A DNA stretch of 64,000 bases from Deltaproteobacteria bacterium (GCA_012517315.1 JAAYVE010000024.1:186001-250000), one strand, 5' to 3'. Positions 41,175 through 51,775 are shown, counted from the first letter of the stretch. Notes: generated by a model not told the origin, from the letters alone. Program-made: numbers and translations.

Positions 41175-43392
41175 GGAAGATCTCCATAACCGTGTTGTGA
41201 AGCACCGGGCGAAAGACCCTGATTCTCCCGTTTTCACGAGAGGGATGCACCCGGTTGGAAAGGAATATGACGAGACGTTCTGCATCGGGATCGAGCCAGA
41301 ACGACGTTCCCGTAAACCCGAGATGCCCCAAGGAACGGGGTGAAAAACGGCTGCCGGCACTGGAGAAGTCCGGACTCGGTGTATCGTAACCGAGGGCCCA
41401 AGTGGTGCCGGACGGCTTGTTGCTCCTCGTCCAGAAAAGATTGACCACCTCGGGCGTCCAGCCGTTCGCGCCCTTCCGTCCTCGGAACACGGACCAGAGA
41501 GAGGCAATGAGGGTCCAGACGTGGCGAGCCGAAGCGAACAGACCCGCGTGTCCCGCAACGCCGTTGAGGCAATACGCGTTCTCGTCTTGGACCTCTCCCT
41601 CCAGCAGACGTTGGCGCCAGGGACACCATTCAGTAGCCGCGTAAGAGAACGGGGCCTCACGGGAGCGAAGGGGCGGGGCGGTTGGGTCAGTGGGAACGTC
41701 CAGAGGCCGGTAGCCCGCGCCCGGCAAATCGAAAACGCTGATCCGACCGGCCTGGAGACGCTCCAGAAGGGTATCCAGGTCGGCGATGTCGCGTGACTTC
41801 CCGCCGCAGAGTGCAGCGTCGCATGAGGCAAAAAGTGCCTTGCCGAGGGTTTCGAGGGGCGTTTCGAAGACTTCTTCCACCAGAATCCCCAGTAGGATGA
41901 ACCCCAAATCGCTGTAGCGGGAGATTTCCCCCGGGCGCGATCCCAGGGGTGTTTTCAAAATTTCGCTGAGAATAGCTTCCTTTCTCCGATGCGCCGGCTT
42001 CCCGATCAGATCGCGATAGTACGGTGCGTAGGACGGCAAGCCAGAGCTGTGGTTCAACAACTGGTGGACGGTGATGTCCCGGTGACCCGGCCCCAGCAAG
42101 GAGGGTGGGAAAAATGAGGTGAGGGGTTCTTCGAGATCCACGACACCCAGTCCGACAGCCCGCATCATCATGGGAGCCACAAGGAGCGGCTTGGTGAGGG
42201 AAGCAAGATCGAAGAGAGTTTTGTCATGGCACATTTCCCCACCGTATTGGCACTTCCCCCAGGTTCGATGGTAAAGAATTCGGGTGGAGTCTGCCACGAG
42301 GAGGCTTGCGCAGGAAAAGGTTCGGTTTTTCAGTGCTTCCTGCAACAGCCTCTCCAATGGATCGGGGGCCTCATGGGAAAGGAGGGGAAGAGGAGCGGAA
42401 CCGCCCTCCCCCTGGGAGGTTGAGTTTCGCAATCCAGGCGCGGTCGCCATCCCTACGGATGAGGGACGGAAGGGGGAGTTCATGCACTCCAGGGCGGCGG
42501 CGCGCGTGTCCAGGATGAAAGGCACTCCGAGGGGGATCACATCGTTGCGGGAACCATGGCCGAAAGGGAGATCAAAGATCACGGGAAAACGGTACGGGTG
42601 AAGGTGTTCCATGATTCTCAGAAGGACCTCATCCTTAGGTCCGCAATTCTCGAAGCTTCCCAGGAGAAGACCCGCAATGCGCTCGAAGACGCCTGCGAGC
42701 TTCAGGTGTGCGATGGCCCGGTCCAAACGATATGGGGATTCGCCACGGTCCTCGAGGAGAAGGATGGCCCCCGAAGGATCCGGAAAGTACCGAGACCCCA
42801 GGAGATGGGTGAAGCAGGTGAGATTGCCCCCCACAATCCTTCCGCAGGCGGTGCCGTGGCGCAGAACCTGATGCTCCTCCAGGCTCCAGGAAAAGGCCCT
42901 CTTTCCTTCCAGCGCCTCCAGCACCCTTTCCTGTTCCCTCTCCTCCATCTTGCTGCAGAAGTCCACCAGGTTCGGCCCATGGAAAGTCGGCCAATTGAGG
43001 AGGGAGTGGAAGGCGGCATGGAGAAACGTGATGTCGCTATAACCCAGGAACAGTTTTGGTTTCCCACGGAAAGCGGAGAAAGGTGTCCAGTCGAGAATGC
43101 GGGCACTTCCATAGCCGCCTCGGACACACACCACCGCCGCTGTTTCAGGATCCGTCACGGCCTCAATCAGATCCCCACTGCGTGCACTGTCTGGACCTGC
43201 GAGGTATGCGTCCCTTTCGAACAGACATTTCCCGAGCTTGAGCCGATAGCTGCGGGATTCGAAGAATCGCAGAGCTTTCAGGAACTCTTCCCTGTCGAAC
43301 GGACTTGAGGGGGCCACAACGGAAATGAAATCCCCGGGGCACAATGGTTTCACGGGGACGAGTGAGGCTTGAGTCATGGAGTTGAAAAGCAT
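41164..43392 (-). CDS. LD-carboxypeptidase fused to a serine beta-lactamase-like domain
   Basis: A fusion of about 742 residues. Residues 1-320 form an S66 LD-carboxypeptidase: ISVVAPSSP, AVVCVRGGYGSARILD, LFLGYSDITFLHAA with the nucleophile Ser, and FGHGSRND. These enzymes cut the terminal D-Ala from recycled tetrapeptide. Residues 340-740 form an S12 beta-lactamase-like hydrolase with SLTKPLL (SxxK), RYSDLGFILLG and HLGFTGTSFWLDP. GTG at 43404 is possible, but the ATG at 43392 has the better context. The next gene is mpl, which uses the tripeptide product. The beta-lactamase half may cut another D-Ala-containing substrate (inference). Confidence 0.88.
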   Translation of the reverse strand: MLFNSMTQASLVPVKPLCPGDFISVVAPSSPFDREEFLKALRFFESRSYRLKLGKCLFERDAYLAGPDSARSGDLIEAVTDPETAAVVCVRGGYGSARILDWTPFSAFRGKPKLFLGYSDITFLHAAFHSLLNWPTFHGPNLVDFCSKMEEREQERVLEALEGKRAFSWSLEEHQVLRHGTACGRIVGGNLTCFTHLLGSRYFPDPSGAILLLEDRGESPYRLDRAIAHLKLAGVFERIAGLLLGSFENCGPKDEVLLRIMEHLHPYRFPVIFDLPFGHGSRNDVIPLGVPFILDTRAAALECMNSPFRPSSVGMATAPGLRNSTSQGEGGSAPLPLLSHEAPDPLERLLQEALKNRTFSCASLLVADSTRILYHRTWGKCQYGGEMCHDKTLFDLASLTKPLLVAPMMMRAVGLGVVDLEEPLTSFFPPSLLGPGHRDITVHQLLNHSSGLPSYAPYYRDLIGKPAHRRKEAILSEILKTPLGSRPGEISRYSDLGFILLGILVEEVFETPLETLGKALFASCDAALCGGKSRDIADLDTLLERLQAGRISVFDLPGAGYRPLDVPTDPTAPPLRSREAPFSYAATEWCPWRQRLLEGEVQDENAYCLNGVAGHAGLFASARHVWTLIASLWSVFRGRKGANGWTPEVVNLFWTRSNKPSGTTWALGYDTPSPDFSSAGSRFSPRSLGHLGFTGTSFWLDPDAERLVIFLSNRVHPSRENGRIRVFRPVLHNTVMEIFHEG

Positions 43393-43515
43393 TTCACCTG
43401 CCACAGGGATCTCCGCTTGCGGGGCTCCGCCGCTCGGGCATCCTAAGGATCCCCTTCATTGCATGAAGACCAAGAGGGGAATACCCGTAACCGCAACCCC
43501 GGCCGCCCTCGACCG

Positions 43516-44310
43516 TCAAGGCTCGTGGCGTTGGGTCGCGGGTTTCTGGTTTCGCTCGAAGATCAATTTGAGCCCCTTCAGGGTCAGGTAGTCATCCACT
43601 TGTTCGATGGCGGGGCATTCTGCAGCAATGAGAGTCGCCAATCCGCCCGTCGCGACGGTTTTCGGGTTGCTCTTCAATTCCCGTTTCATGCGGTTGATGA
43701 TCCCTTCCACCAGGCCTGCATAGCCGAACACGATCCCTGCGTTCATGGAGGCGATGGTATTCTTGGCCAGGATAGAGGTAGGACGGCCGAAGATCTCGAC
43801 CCTCGGGAGTTTGGACGCTTTCTGGAAAAGTGCTTCACAGGAAATCATGATGCCTGGCGAGATGACCCCTCCCATGTATTCGCCTCGCTCCGAAACGTAA
43901 TCAAACGTCGTTGCGGTTCCAAAGTCCACTACAATGGTGGATTGCCTGAAGGCATCGTATGCGGCGATAGCGTTGACGATCCGGTCTGCCCCCACTTCCC
44001 TGGGGTTGTCGTAGAGGATCGGCATTCCGGTTCGGATACCGGGTCCCACAATGAGCGGGTTGACGTCCAGATACTTCCTGCAGAAATGCTCCACGGCGTT
44101 GAGCATCGGGGGGACGACACAGGAGATGATGACGTGTTGGACTGCATCCACGGGATAGGGGCAGGTTGAGAAGAGATTGCGAATGAGGATCCCGAATTCA
44201 TCCACCGTCATGTTGACCTCGGTGCGGACGCGCCAGTCCTGCTCCAGTCGCTCCTCCACGAAGAGGCCCAGGACGATGTTTGTGTTTCCGATATCGACAG
44301 CCAACAGCAT
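43516..44310 (-). CDS. coaX: type III pantothenate kinase
   Basis: A 264-residue ASKHA-fold kinase for the first step of CoA synthesis (pantothenate to 4'-phosphopantothenate). The start MLLAVDIGNTNIVLG carries the phosphate-binding motif; GADRIVNAIAAY and DFGTATTFDYVSERGEYMGGVISPG are the CoaX signatures, and VATGGLA ends the adenosine pocket. The ORF is open upstream, but the chosen ATG gives the normal length. It lies 14 bases after glmM. Confidence 0.93.
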   Translation of the reverse strand: MLLAVDIGNTNIVLGLFVEERLEQDWRVRTEVNMTVDEFGILIRNLFSTCPYPVDAVQHVIISCVVPPMLNAVEHFCRKYLDVNPLIVGPGIRTGMPILYDNPREVGADRIVNAIAAYDAFRQSTIVVDFGTATTFDYVSERGEYMGGVISPGIMISCEALFQKASKLPRVEIFGRPTSILAKNTIASMNAGIVFGYAGLVEGIINRMKRELKSNPKTVATGGLATLIAAECPAIEQVDDYLTLKGLKLIFERNQKPATQRHEP

Positions 44311-44324
44311 GCACCACCCCTTGC

Positions 44325-45677
44325 CTAACCGAGGTGCTTTTCGATAGTAAACGCCATTTCGGCGACCACTTCCTCGATGAGGCCGGAATCGATACCTTCC
44401 GCCATGATACGAATGACCGGTTCCGTTCCGGAAGGTCGGATGAGCAGCCTGCCTTCGTTTCCGAGCCGCCTTTCGAGCGCCTCCTTCAAACGCATCACCT
44501 CGGGAAAGTCTTCCAGTGGCTTGTGTTCCGCGACCTTGACGTTGACGAGCTTCTGGGGATAGCGATCCATGACTTGCTTCAGTTCGGAGAGCTGTCTGCC
44601 TTCTTGGAGCATGACCGCTAGGAGTTGGATTGCCGAGAGAATCCCGTCTCCGGTGGTGCTGCAGTCTAGAAAAATAATGTGTCCGGACTGTTCGCCCCCC
44701 AAGTTGCATCCGGATCGACGCATCCGTTCCACGACGTATCGGTCCCCCACCGGAGTCCTGACCAAGTTTGCGCCCATCCGCCTGAGAGCCACCTCCAGGC
44801 CGAGGTTGCTCATGACAGTGCCCACAACGGTTTTTTCCCTGAGGCAGTTCTTCTTGAGATAATGGCCGGCACAGATGGCCATGATCTGGTCCCCGTCCAA
44901 AATCTCCCCTTTTTCGTCGGCGAATATGACGCGATCCGCATCCCCATCGAAAGCGAAACCTGCATGAGCGCCGTGCTGGCGGACCAGTCCGGCCATGTGT
45001 TCCGGGTAGAGGGATCCGCAGTCTTTGTTGATGTTGCGACCGTTGGGCCTGTCACCGGTGATGATCACTTCCGCCCCCAACTCCTCGAAGACTGTGGGAG
45101 CCACTTTGTACGCCGCCCCGTGGGCACAGTCGATGACAAGCTTCAGACCTTCCAGGGTGAGATCTCGGGGAAATGTGTTCTTGAGATACACGATGTAGCG
45201 TCCCTGGGCATCCTCGATTCTCCTGGCCCGTCCGATGTCTGCGGCAGGAGGGCGCGGCAGGGTTTCGATGGTTCCGTTGAGGATGAGATCCTCCATCTGC
45301 CATTCCGTTTCGTCGGGGAGTTTGTAACCGTCTGCGGCGAAGATTTTGATGCCGTTGTACTGATATGGGTTGTGGGACGCGGAGATGACGATACCTGCAT
45401 CGGCGCGCATGCTGCCCGTGATGAACGCGATCCCCGGGGTGGGCAGGGGACCTACCAGGAGGACGTCCACTCCCATGGAACAGATGCCGGCCGTGAGGGC
45501 GTTCTCCAGCATGTATCCCGAGAGTCTCGTGTCCTTGCCGATGATGATCTTGGGTCTGCGGTGCGTGTTTCTGAAGACGTAAGCGGTGCTCAGTCCCACC
45601 TTCATGGCAATGTCGGTGGTCATGGGTGAGGCGTTGGCGATTCCACGAATACCGTCTGTTCCAAAAAGCTTACCCAT
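44325..45677 (-). CDS. glmM: phosphoglucosamine mutase
   Basis: A 450-residue mutase that converts glucosamine 6-phosphate to glucosamine 1-phosphate for peptidoglycan and LPS precursors. Signatures: [14 protein letters not shown] at the start, catalytic Ser in [15 protein letters not shown], metal loop [14 protein letters not shown], sugar loop EQSGHIIF and the phosphate loop [12 protein letters not shown]. Length is standard. It precedes coaX and follows folP across a gap of about 190 bases. Confidence 0.95.
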   Translation of the reverse strand: MGKLFGTDGIRGIANASPMTTDIAMKVGLSTAYVFRNTHRRPKIIIGKDTRLSGYMLENALTAGICSMGVDVLLVGPLPTPGIAFITGSMRADAGIVISASHNPYQYNGIKIFAADGYKLPDETEWQMEDLILNGTIETLPRPPAADIGRARRIEDAQGRYIVYLKNTFPRDLTLEGLKLVIDCAHGAAYKVAPTVFEELGAEVIITGDRPNGRNINKDCGSLYPEHMAGLVRQHGAHAGFAFDGDADRVIFADEKGEILDGDQIMAICAGHYLKKNCLREKTVVGTVMSNLGLEVALRRMGANLVRTPVGDRYVVERMRRSGCNLGGEQSGHIIFLDCSTTGDGILSAIQLLAVMLQEGRQLSELKQVMDRYPQKLVNVKVAEHKPLEDFPEVMRLKEALERRLGNEGRLLIRPSGTEPVIRIMAEGIDSGLIEEVVAEMAFTIEKHLG

Positions 45678-45697
45678 TGAATACTCCGTGGCATGAT

Positions 45698-45751
45698 CGA
45701 AACCGGCTCTTCAGATTTCCAGCCCCATATCCCGCAGGGATTCCGGTTTCG
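45698..45751. repeat. inverted repeat in the folP-glmM gap
   Basis: CGAAACCGG (45698-45706) and CCGGTTTCG (45743-45751) are exact reverse complements around a 36-base loop. The hairpin sits in the 190-base gap where many relatives carry cdaA and ybbR. No T-run follows on the transcribed strand. Confidence 0.5.
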
Positions 45752-45867
45752 AGTACCTTGAACGATAGGTGGAAGGGCAAAAGTCCGTGGTTTGATACAG
45801 GACGGTCTTAAAGGGGGCGAAACCTGCCCGTGAGCAACCGACCACGTCGCGAACGAACAGACACCCG

Positions 45868-46734
45868 TCACCACAGGTGAGGGTTTCTCAATGCGTCCGC
45901 CATGGCAGCAACCTGCCTGTGCAGTATCACATCATGAACCCTTATGATGTGCGCCCCGGCAGCAATGCCGAATGCGTTGACCACCGCCGTGCCCACTTCC
46001 CTGTCCTCCACCGGGCGATCCAGCACACTTCCAATGAACCGCTTTCTCGAGGCTCCCAACACGAGGGGGGCATCGAGGCATGAAAACACATCGAGATCCC
46101 TCACGATAGACAAATTGTGCGCCACGGTTTTACCAAAACCTATTCCCGGGTCAACCAGAATCTGACGCCTGTCGATGCCTTGCCTCACGGCAGACTGGAT
46201 GCGTTCTTCGAGAAAGGCGACGATTTCCGAGAAAAGCGAGGCGTAGGTAGGGGCCTGCTGCATCGTCTTAGGGGTTCCGAGCATGTGCATGAGAATGAGA
46301 GGAACGCCCTCCCTCGCAACGACCCTTGCCATCTGGGGGTCAAATCTGAGGGCGCTCACGTCATTGACCATGTCGGCCCCGGCCGCTATGGCCTGCCGAG
46401 CCACTTCAGCCTTGGTAGTGTCAATGGAGAGGGGAATGTCGCTGCTTTTCCGGATGCCCTCGATGACAGGAATGACGCGATCCAGCTCCGTTTCCAGGGA
46501 GATGGGATCGGACCCTGGGCGCGTGGATTCTCCCCCCACATCCAGAATGTCCGCTCCCGCAACCACCAGGTCCAGGGCCTGCTGCAAGGCGTCATGGGCG
46601 GATAGGAAGCGGCCTCCGTCGGAAAAGGAGTCGGCCGTCACATTGAGGATCCCCATTGTGAGGGTACGCTCCCCCAGTTCTAGCCTTCCGGCGCGGAGTT
46701 TCAGGGAGTATCGCTTCCGGGGTGCGACGCTCAT
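45868..46734 (-). CDS. folP: dihydropteroate synthase
   Basis: A 288-residue TIM-barrel enzyme that condenses p-aminobenzoate with hydroxymethyl-dihydropterin pyrophosphate. Signatures: [15 protein letters not shown] near residue 27, [15 protein letters not shown] near 62, [10 protein letters not shown] near 105, DPGIGFGKT and [10 protein letters not shown]. The target of sulfonamides. Its start overlaps the ftsH stop by four bases (ATGA). Confidence 0.95.
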   Translation of the reverse strand: MSVAPRKRYSLKLRAGRLELGERTLTMGILNVTADSFSDGGRFLSAHDALQQALDLVVAGADILDVGGESTRPGSDPISLETELDRVIPVIEGIRKSSDIPLSIDTTKAEVARQAIAAGADMVNDVSALRFDPQMARVVAREGVPLILMHMLGTPKTMQQAPTYASLFSEIVAFLEERIQSAVRQGIDRRQILVDPGIGFGKTVAHNLSIVRDLDVFSCLDAPLVLGASRKRFIGSVLDRPVEDREVGTAVVNAFGIAAGAHIIRVHDVILHRQVAAMADALRNPHLW

Positions 46735-48689
46735 TGGGGCGGGTCTTCCTGGGGTGTCTTGCCGACTGCCTGGGAAATTTCCCGGCCTTTTTCACCGGTT
46801 TCAGGGGGGCTGCCGGATGAGTCTCCCATGGGCTCGGGAAAGGCTGTGCCACTGTCGGACCCTTGCGGCTTCAGTCGGGAAATGGCGTCCAGAAGGTCGG
46901 GTCTCACAGTTGCGATGATCCCGTCCATCTCCTTGAGATCGAGCGTCTCCCGCTCCAGCAGGGCAAGGGCGACGGAGTCCAGAACATCCCTGTGATCCAT
47001 GAGAATCTTCCGAGCCCTTCGGTGGTTTTCATCCACCACCTTGCGGACCTCCTCGTCGATCTGGATTGCCGTCTTCTCACTGTAATCCCTGGGCTGGGCG
47101 ATGTCTCGACCCAGAAAAACCGCGTCCTCGCGCTTACCGAAGTTCAACGGGCCCAGCGCTTCGCTCATGCCCCATTCACACACCATGCGGCGAGCCAGCT
47201 GAGTAGCCCTCTCGATGTCGTTGGACGCGCCCGTGGTCTGCTGATTGAAAACGACCTCCTCCGCCACACGACCTCCCATGAGAATGGCGATACGGTCCAT
47301 GAGGAATTCCCTCGAATAATTGTGGCGATCGTCTTGGGGAAGCTGCAGGGTGAGCCCGAGGGCTCGGCCCCGTGGAATGATGGTGACCTTGTGGAGCGGG
47401 TCGGTTCCCGGTAGGAAACGGGCCACCAACGCATGTCCCGCTTCGTGGTAGGCGGTGGTTCTGCGCTCCTCCTCGCTGAGGATCATGCTCTTGCGCTCCA
47501 GACCCATCATCACCTTGTCCTTGGCCGCTTCGAAATCGTCCATCTGGATGACGTCCCTGTTCTTCCTCGCTGCCAGGAGGGCGGCCTCATTCACGAGATT
47601 TTCCAAGTCCGCACCGGAAAAGCCCGGAGTCCCTCGGGCAATGGTGTTGGTGTCCACGTCCGGCGCAAGAGGTTTGTCCTTCACATGCACCTTGATGATC
47701 CCCTCCCTCCCCCTGATGTCCGGAACGGGCACCACGACCTGTCGGTCGAAGCGGCCGGGTCGGAGCAAGGCCGGGTCGAGGACATCCGGCCGGTTGGTGG
47801 CGGCGATAAGGATCACCCCTTCATTGGATTCGAATCCATCCATCTCCACCAGGAGTTGATTGAGGGTCTGTTCCCGTTCGTCGTGGCCACCCCCGAGTCC
47901 AGCACCACGGTGCCGCCCCACCGCGTCGATCTCGTCGATGAAAATGATGCAGGGGGCATTCTTCTTCCCTTGGAGAAACAGATCGCGCACTCGCGAAGCG
48001 CCTACCCCGACGAACATCTCCACGAAATCGGAACCGCTTATGGTGAAGAAAGGCACTCCCGCCTCTCCCGCAATGGCTCTGGCGAGCAATGTCTTCCCCG
48101 TTCCGGGGGCACCCACCAGGAGAACTCCTTTGGGAATACGCCCGCCCAGACGGGTGAATTTCTTGGGGTCCTTGAGGAATTCAACGATTTCCTGCAGTTC
48201 CTCCTTGGCCTCATCCACCCCCGCCACATCATCGAACATGACTTTCCGGGAACTCTCATTGAGGAGGCGCGCCCGGCTCTTGCCGAAGCTCATGGCTTTT
48301 CCGCCGCCCACCTGCATCTGACGCATGAAAAAGATCCAGACTCCGATGAGAAGCAGCATGGGAAACCAGCTGATGAGAATGTTCATGTACCAGGGGGTTT
48401 CTTCTTCAGGCTTCACCTGGATCTCCACCGTGTGTTCCCTGAGAATCCGGATCAGGTCTCCGTCTCTGGGTACAATCGTCCTGAATGAGCGTCCATTGGA
48501 GTAAATCCCGTTGACTCGATCTCCCTGAAGGGTGACCTGAGAGATTTCCCCTTTCTGCACGGAACTGATGAAGTGGCTGTAGGTCACCTCTTGGCTGGAT
48601 TGCTGCGGCTGGTGAAACATGTTGAACAACAGGATGACCATTAAGCAGATGACCAGCCATAAGGCCAGATTCTTGTAAAATGGACTCAA
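46731..48689 (-). CDS. ftsH: ATP-dependent zinc metalloprotease FtsH
   Basis: A 652-residue membrane AAA+ protease. Two membrane segments (about 8-24 and 108-126) flank the periplasmic part; the ATPase domain has Walker [14 protein letters not shown], Walker [16 protein letters not shown] and the pore motif FVEMFVG; the protease domain has HEAGH in [15 protein letters not shown]. The hydrophilic C-terminus is Pro/Gly/Glu-rich. It removes misassembled membrane proteins and regulators. First gene of the ftsH-folP-glmM-coaX line. Confidence 0.95.
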   Translation of the reverse strand: MSPFYKNLALWLVICLMVILLFNMFHQPQQSSQEVTYSHFISSVQKGEISQVTLQGDRVNGIYSNGRSFRTIVPRDGDLIRILREHTVEIQVKPEEETPWYMNILISWFPMLLLIGVWIFFMRQMQVGGGKAMSFGKSRARLLNESSRKVMFDDVAGVDEAKEELQEIVEFLKDPKKFTRLGGRIPKGVLLVGAPGTGKTLLARAIAGEAGVPFFTISGSDFVEMFVGVGASRVRDLFLQGKKNAPCIIFIDEIDAVGRHRGAGLGGGHDEREQTLNQLLVEMDGFESNEGVILIAATNRPDVLDPALLRPGRFDRQVVVPVPDIRGREGIIKVHVKDKPLAPDVDTNTIARGTPGFSGADLENLVNEAALLAARKNRDVIQMDDFEAAKDKVMMGLERKSMILSEEERRTTAYHEAGHALVARFLPGTDPLHKVTIIPRGRALGLTLQLPQDDRHNYSREFLMDRIAILMGGRVAEEVVFNQQTTGASNDIERATQLARRMVCEWGMSEALGPLNFGKREDAVFLGRDIAQPRDYSEKTAIQIDEEVRKVVDENHRRARKILMDHRDVLDSVALALLERETLDLKEMDGIIATVRPDLLDAISRLKPQGSDSGTAFPEPMGDSSGSPPETGEKGREISQAVGKTPQEDPPQ

Positions 48690-48942
48690 AGGAAAGTCCT
48701 CCTCTTCAGGTTTTTGCAGGCAGACTTTATTTCGATATGCCTGGGGCCGTTCGAAAGCCTTTTTCCCATTATAGTCGGTGAGTGCCCCGACAACAATTCA
48801 AAACAAAACAGTAAGCACTCCGTCGGCTGTTTCCACGCGATTGTAAAATAACTTGGGTCGTTTTTCCCGGTTTTCGAAAACGAGTGGTCGGCAGTGATCG
48901 GCGCATCCGGGGGGTGTGGTGTGGCGAGAGGAGAGAAGTCGC

Positions 48943-50175
48943 CTACTTGGAAGGTGTTTCGCCGACGCCCTTCAATACCCCAAAAAGGCCCGACGTCAGC
49001 CAGAAAACCACAGCGGCGGTGAGGTTGATGAAAGCGGTCAGCAGAAAGGCCCGTTCGAAACCGGCCGTTCGGATCCATGCCCCCATCCCTACGGAACTCA
49101 GCATCATGCCGAAATAAACACAGGTGTTGTAGCCTCCCATGGCAAGCCCCCTTGTGCCGGGGGCGGCGACCTCGGAAATGAGAGCGCCCACCGCCGTGAA
49201 GGCAATGCCCATGGTGATTCCCATGAGGCAAGAGGAGAAGAGGAAGGCCATCATGTTGGCCGACAGGCCGAAGCAGACGATGGACAACGCATAGCCCAGG
49301 AGTCCTGGAATCACCAGCGTGGCCCGGTTGCGCACCTTGTCGCTCAAGTAACCGAAAGGGATGCGGGAGAGTGCGTTGCAGATGGCCTGGGTGGCAAAGA
49401 TGATGCCGATTTGTCCGATGCTGATGCCCCGTTCATGGGCGTGGAGGGGGCCGAAGGTCACGAACATTCCCAGTCCGAAACAGCCCCCGAGGGTCACCAG
49501 CCAGCAGGAAAAAAGCGGCCGATTCCGCAGTACGCTTCTTGCCGCGTCCCGTGTGATTCGGTTCCTGTGTGTTCTCACAGCCACAAGGCGGGCGCGGGGA
49601 AGAAAAAAATACACTACCCAGAAGAGCAGAAAAACCAGTCCCCCAGAAAACAGGAAAACCTGGAGCAGACCAAAATACTGAGCCAGGTAGCCCGCGAACG
49701 CCGGTCCCATGCTCATGCCCCCGTAGAGCGCCATTGTATACCACCCGTAGGCCCTCCCGAGGTGGGAAGGGGGTGATACCTCAGTTACGAAGGACATCAT
49801 GGTGGGGGCAAACGCGGCCAGGCCGATTCCGAAAAGAAGATAGATGGCAGCCATTTCCAGGGGGCTGTTGCTGAAGTAGAAGAGAAACGAGGTGCCAGCG
49901 GAGATGAGAAGGCCGCAGAGAATGAGGATCTTGCGGCCGATCAGGTCCGAGAGCATCCCGAAAGGAAGTGAAAGAAGGCCGGCCATGAGCAGAAAAGAGG
50001 AGTTGATGAGCCCGACCTGGAAGGAGTCCGCGCCCATGAATTTCGCATGGATGGGGACTATAGGCATGCGCATGTAGGAGCCGAAGTAGGAGCCGAAGGT
50101 GATGAGGCAGCACAGAAGGACGAGAGCCGTGTAGGAGGATGGCAACAGCCCGTTGTAGAAGGGGATTCTGGTCAT
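48943..50175 (-). CDS. MFS transporter
   Basis: A 410-residue membrane protein with about twelve hydrophobic segments. The loop 2-3 motif LSLPFGMLSDLIGRKILIL (residues 68-86) and its C-terminal equivalent RIPFGYLSDKVRNRATLVI mark the major facilitator superfamily. The first half also shows GRAYGWYTMALYGGMSMGPAFAGYLAQ. The substrate cannot be read from sequence; the type resembles drug- or metabolite-efflux members. It stands alone downstream of a lipoprotein gene. Confidence 0.88.
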   Translation of the reverse strand: MTRIPFYNGLLPSSYTALVLLCCLITFGSYFGSYMRMPIVPIHAKFMGADSFQVGLINSSFLLMAGLLSLPFGMLSDLIGRKILILCGLLISAGTSFLFYFSNSPLEMAAIYLLFGIGLAAFAPTMMSFVTEVSPPSHLGRAYGWYTMALYGGMSMGPAFAGYLAQYFGLLQVFLFSGGLVFLLFWVVYFFLPRARLVAVRTHRNRITRDAARSVLRNRPLFSCWLVTLGGCFGLGMFVTFGPLHAHERGISIGQIGIIFATQAICNALSRIPFGYLSDKVRNRATLVIPGLLGYALSIVCFGLSANMMAFLFSSCLMGITMGIAFTAVGALISEVAAPGTRGLAMGGYNTCVYFGMMLSSVGMGAWIRTAGFERAFLLTAFINLTAAVVFWLTSGLFGVLKGVGETPSK

Positions 50176-50488
50176 GAGCGTCCCGTTTCAGTCGCACCGC
50201 CCGGCGGTTCCACCGGGACTTGGGAAGAAGGAGACGAACAAGGGTTTCGTTCTTGATGCCCGTGGGACGACTTCGGGGGGGATTCCCAAAAACGGGGGGC
50301 GACACAATCCAACACCGTTCGGGCGCGGACTCGCCCAAGAGAAAAAGGTCTTGCCTTGGACTCTCTGCTTTACACACTGACCGTCACTGACCATGGATCC
50401 TGCCTGTGGGATCGCCCTTCTGAAAAGCGGTTTCCTGGGGGAGTCATCCGGGTGAGGGTCGAAAGAGAGAACACCGCGAGAGTTCAAA
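50176..50488. other. intergenic, no gene seen
   Basis: A 313-base stretch between the MFS gene and the lipoprotein gene. I find no ORF with a ribosome site and no clear terminator. Confidence 0.4.
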
Positions 50489-50947
50489 TCACTTGGGAAG
50501 ACCGGCGAGTATCAAAGATTCCAGATCGTGCCTCACTACCAGCCAAACCTTCTCGTTTTCCATGTAACGCCATTCCTGTTGAATCGTCCTGGTATGCAGC
50601 TGTGGCGCGTCCGTATGGTAGAAGCGGCATTGGAGCACCACGTCGGCCGAAAGGGAGCTTTGCCGAAGGGAGACGTCTCTCACCTGAAAATCCATTAGTC
50701 GAACCCTCTTCTGGAAAAGGTCCATGTCTTCCCAAAATTGCTTTCTCGATGGAGGCGCAACAAACTCGGAAGCCACCTTGTACTCTTCCCAACGCACGGC
50801 GGTGAGGAATTTTTCCACGGAAAGGCCGAGTGTCTCCGGGTTGCATTTCTGCCCGGTCAAGGTCTGGCATGCCACCATAGCCGGGCAAAGAAAGCCGAGG
50901 AGCAAAAACAGAGGGAAAAACCTCCGCAAAAAGACCATTCCACTCAT
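50489..50947 (-). CDS. hypothetical lipoprotein of 152 residues
   Basis: A small envelope protein of unknown role. The start at 50947 (MSGMVFLRRFF) has AGGAG about eight bases upstream. The signal peptide ends in a lipobox (AMVAC), giving a lipidated Cys near residue 20. The mature domain (about 25-150) has VEKFLTAVRWEEYKVASEFVAPPSRKQFWEDMD and alternating strands ending in WRYMENEKVWLVVRHDLES, reminiscent of small alpha+beta accessory domains of the NTF2-like type. No partner is adjacent. Confidence 0.7.
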   Translation of the reverse strand: MSGMVFLRRFFPLFLLLGFLCPAMVACQTLTGQKCNPETLGLSVEKFLTAVRWEEYKVASEFVAPPSRKQFWEDMDLFQKRVRLMDFQVRDVSLRQSSLSADVVLQCRFYHTDAPQLHTRTIQQEWRYMENEKVWLVVRHDLESLILAGLPK

Positions 50948-51326
50948 TTGCGTTCTCCTCATGCAGTGATTTCTGCAAAATGGAGGCGAGCCCAAGGGGT
51001 TTGGATTCACCGCAGGCATTCTCGTACATTTGAAGAATGGGATCAAGGTTCTTTTGCCGTTGAGCGTGTTGCGTCGCTTGCCGAGGCGGGATGCACGTCA
51101 GCACATCCTCGTTTCCTGAACACTTCCCGTCCCTTGGGTCCGGCGGGATGTGTTGTCCCCTGCAGGGTTCTAAAGTCTTGTTGAAAAACTGACCCACAAT
51201 ATAGTAGAACTAAAATCACCAGCGCCTGGAGGGATATCTCTGCCGCCGTGAGGGAGCGCCGGGCCGGAGAGGGTGCCGCGCAGGGCCGGATGGAAGACTG
51301 ACAAACGGGACGAGGGGAGAAATCGC
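50948..51326. other. divergent intergenic region
   Basis: A 379-base stretch between the lipoprotein gene (minus) and a small plus-strand gene. It contains a plausible promoter toward the small gene (separate entry) and no other feature I can support. Confidence 0.4.
51178..51205 (+). promoter_or_regulatory. possible sigma-70 promoter
   Basis: TTGTTG (51178-51183), a 16-base spacer and TATAGT (51200-51205), about 120 bases before the small gene at 51327. Confidence 0.4.
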
Positions 51327-51542
51327 ATGAGTGACCTGATGTTGGATCAATCCGTGGGAAAAAAGGCCCCTGCTTCCGTCGACGTCGGAGCCTTTGCCGA
51401 ATACATCCAAGAGCAGGCCAACTGCATGGACAGGTACGGCTGGTGCAACGGCGCCGGGCACCTGAGGAAGTGGGCGTCTGAGTTGAGAAGCAGGCATGCC
51501 GAAGAACACAATCAACTGGGAGACCACGGCCGGATCTTCTAA
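51327..51542 (+). CDS. small hypothetical protein of 71 residues
   Basis: A soluble 71-residue protein with a GGGGAG ribosome site. It is mostly helical and polar, with two Cys (QANCMDRYGWCNGAG) and a Trp/His-rich end (HLRKWASELRSRHAEEHNQL). I do not recognise the family. It is followed by a 200-residue Cys-rich gene in the same direction. Confidence 0.55.
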   Translation: MSDLMLDQSVGKKAPASVDVGAFAEYIQEQANCMDRYGWCNGAGHLRKWASELRSRHAEEHNQLGDHGRIF

Positions 51543-51775
51543 TCGGCTCCTCAGATCCGGCCCGCGTTTGATGCCCTCCAAGGAACTTCCCCCGCCTGCC
51601 TTTCTTGTCATGGCGAACAGCAAAACAGCCCTCCAACCGATGCGCCGCGGCGAAGGGAAGGGGTCCCGCCTGTTGTATTTTCCCGCCGATCATGTAAGGT
51701 ACCGTTGGCCTACTTGCAATGGTGGCCTCATCGCCATGTGAACAGCCTCCTGTGGAAACTGGAAGGCCCAGCTGG

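Noticed and set aside
41175-41831. N-terminal extension of Mpl
   Set aside because: It lies within the beta-lactamase half of the upstream gene; ATG at 41174 gives the true Mpl start.
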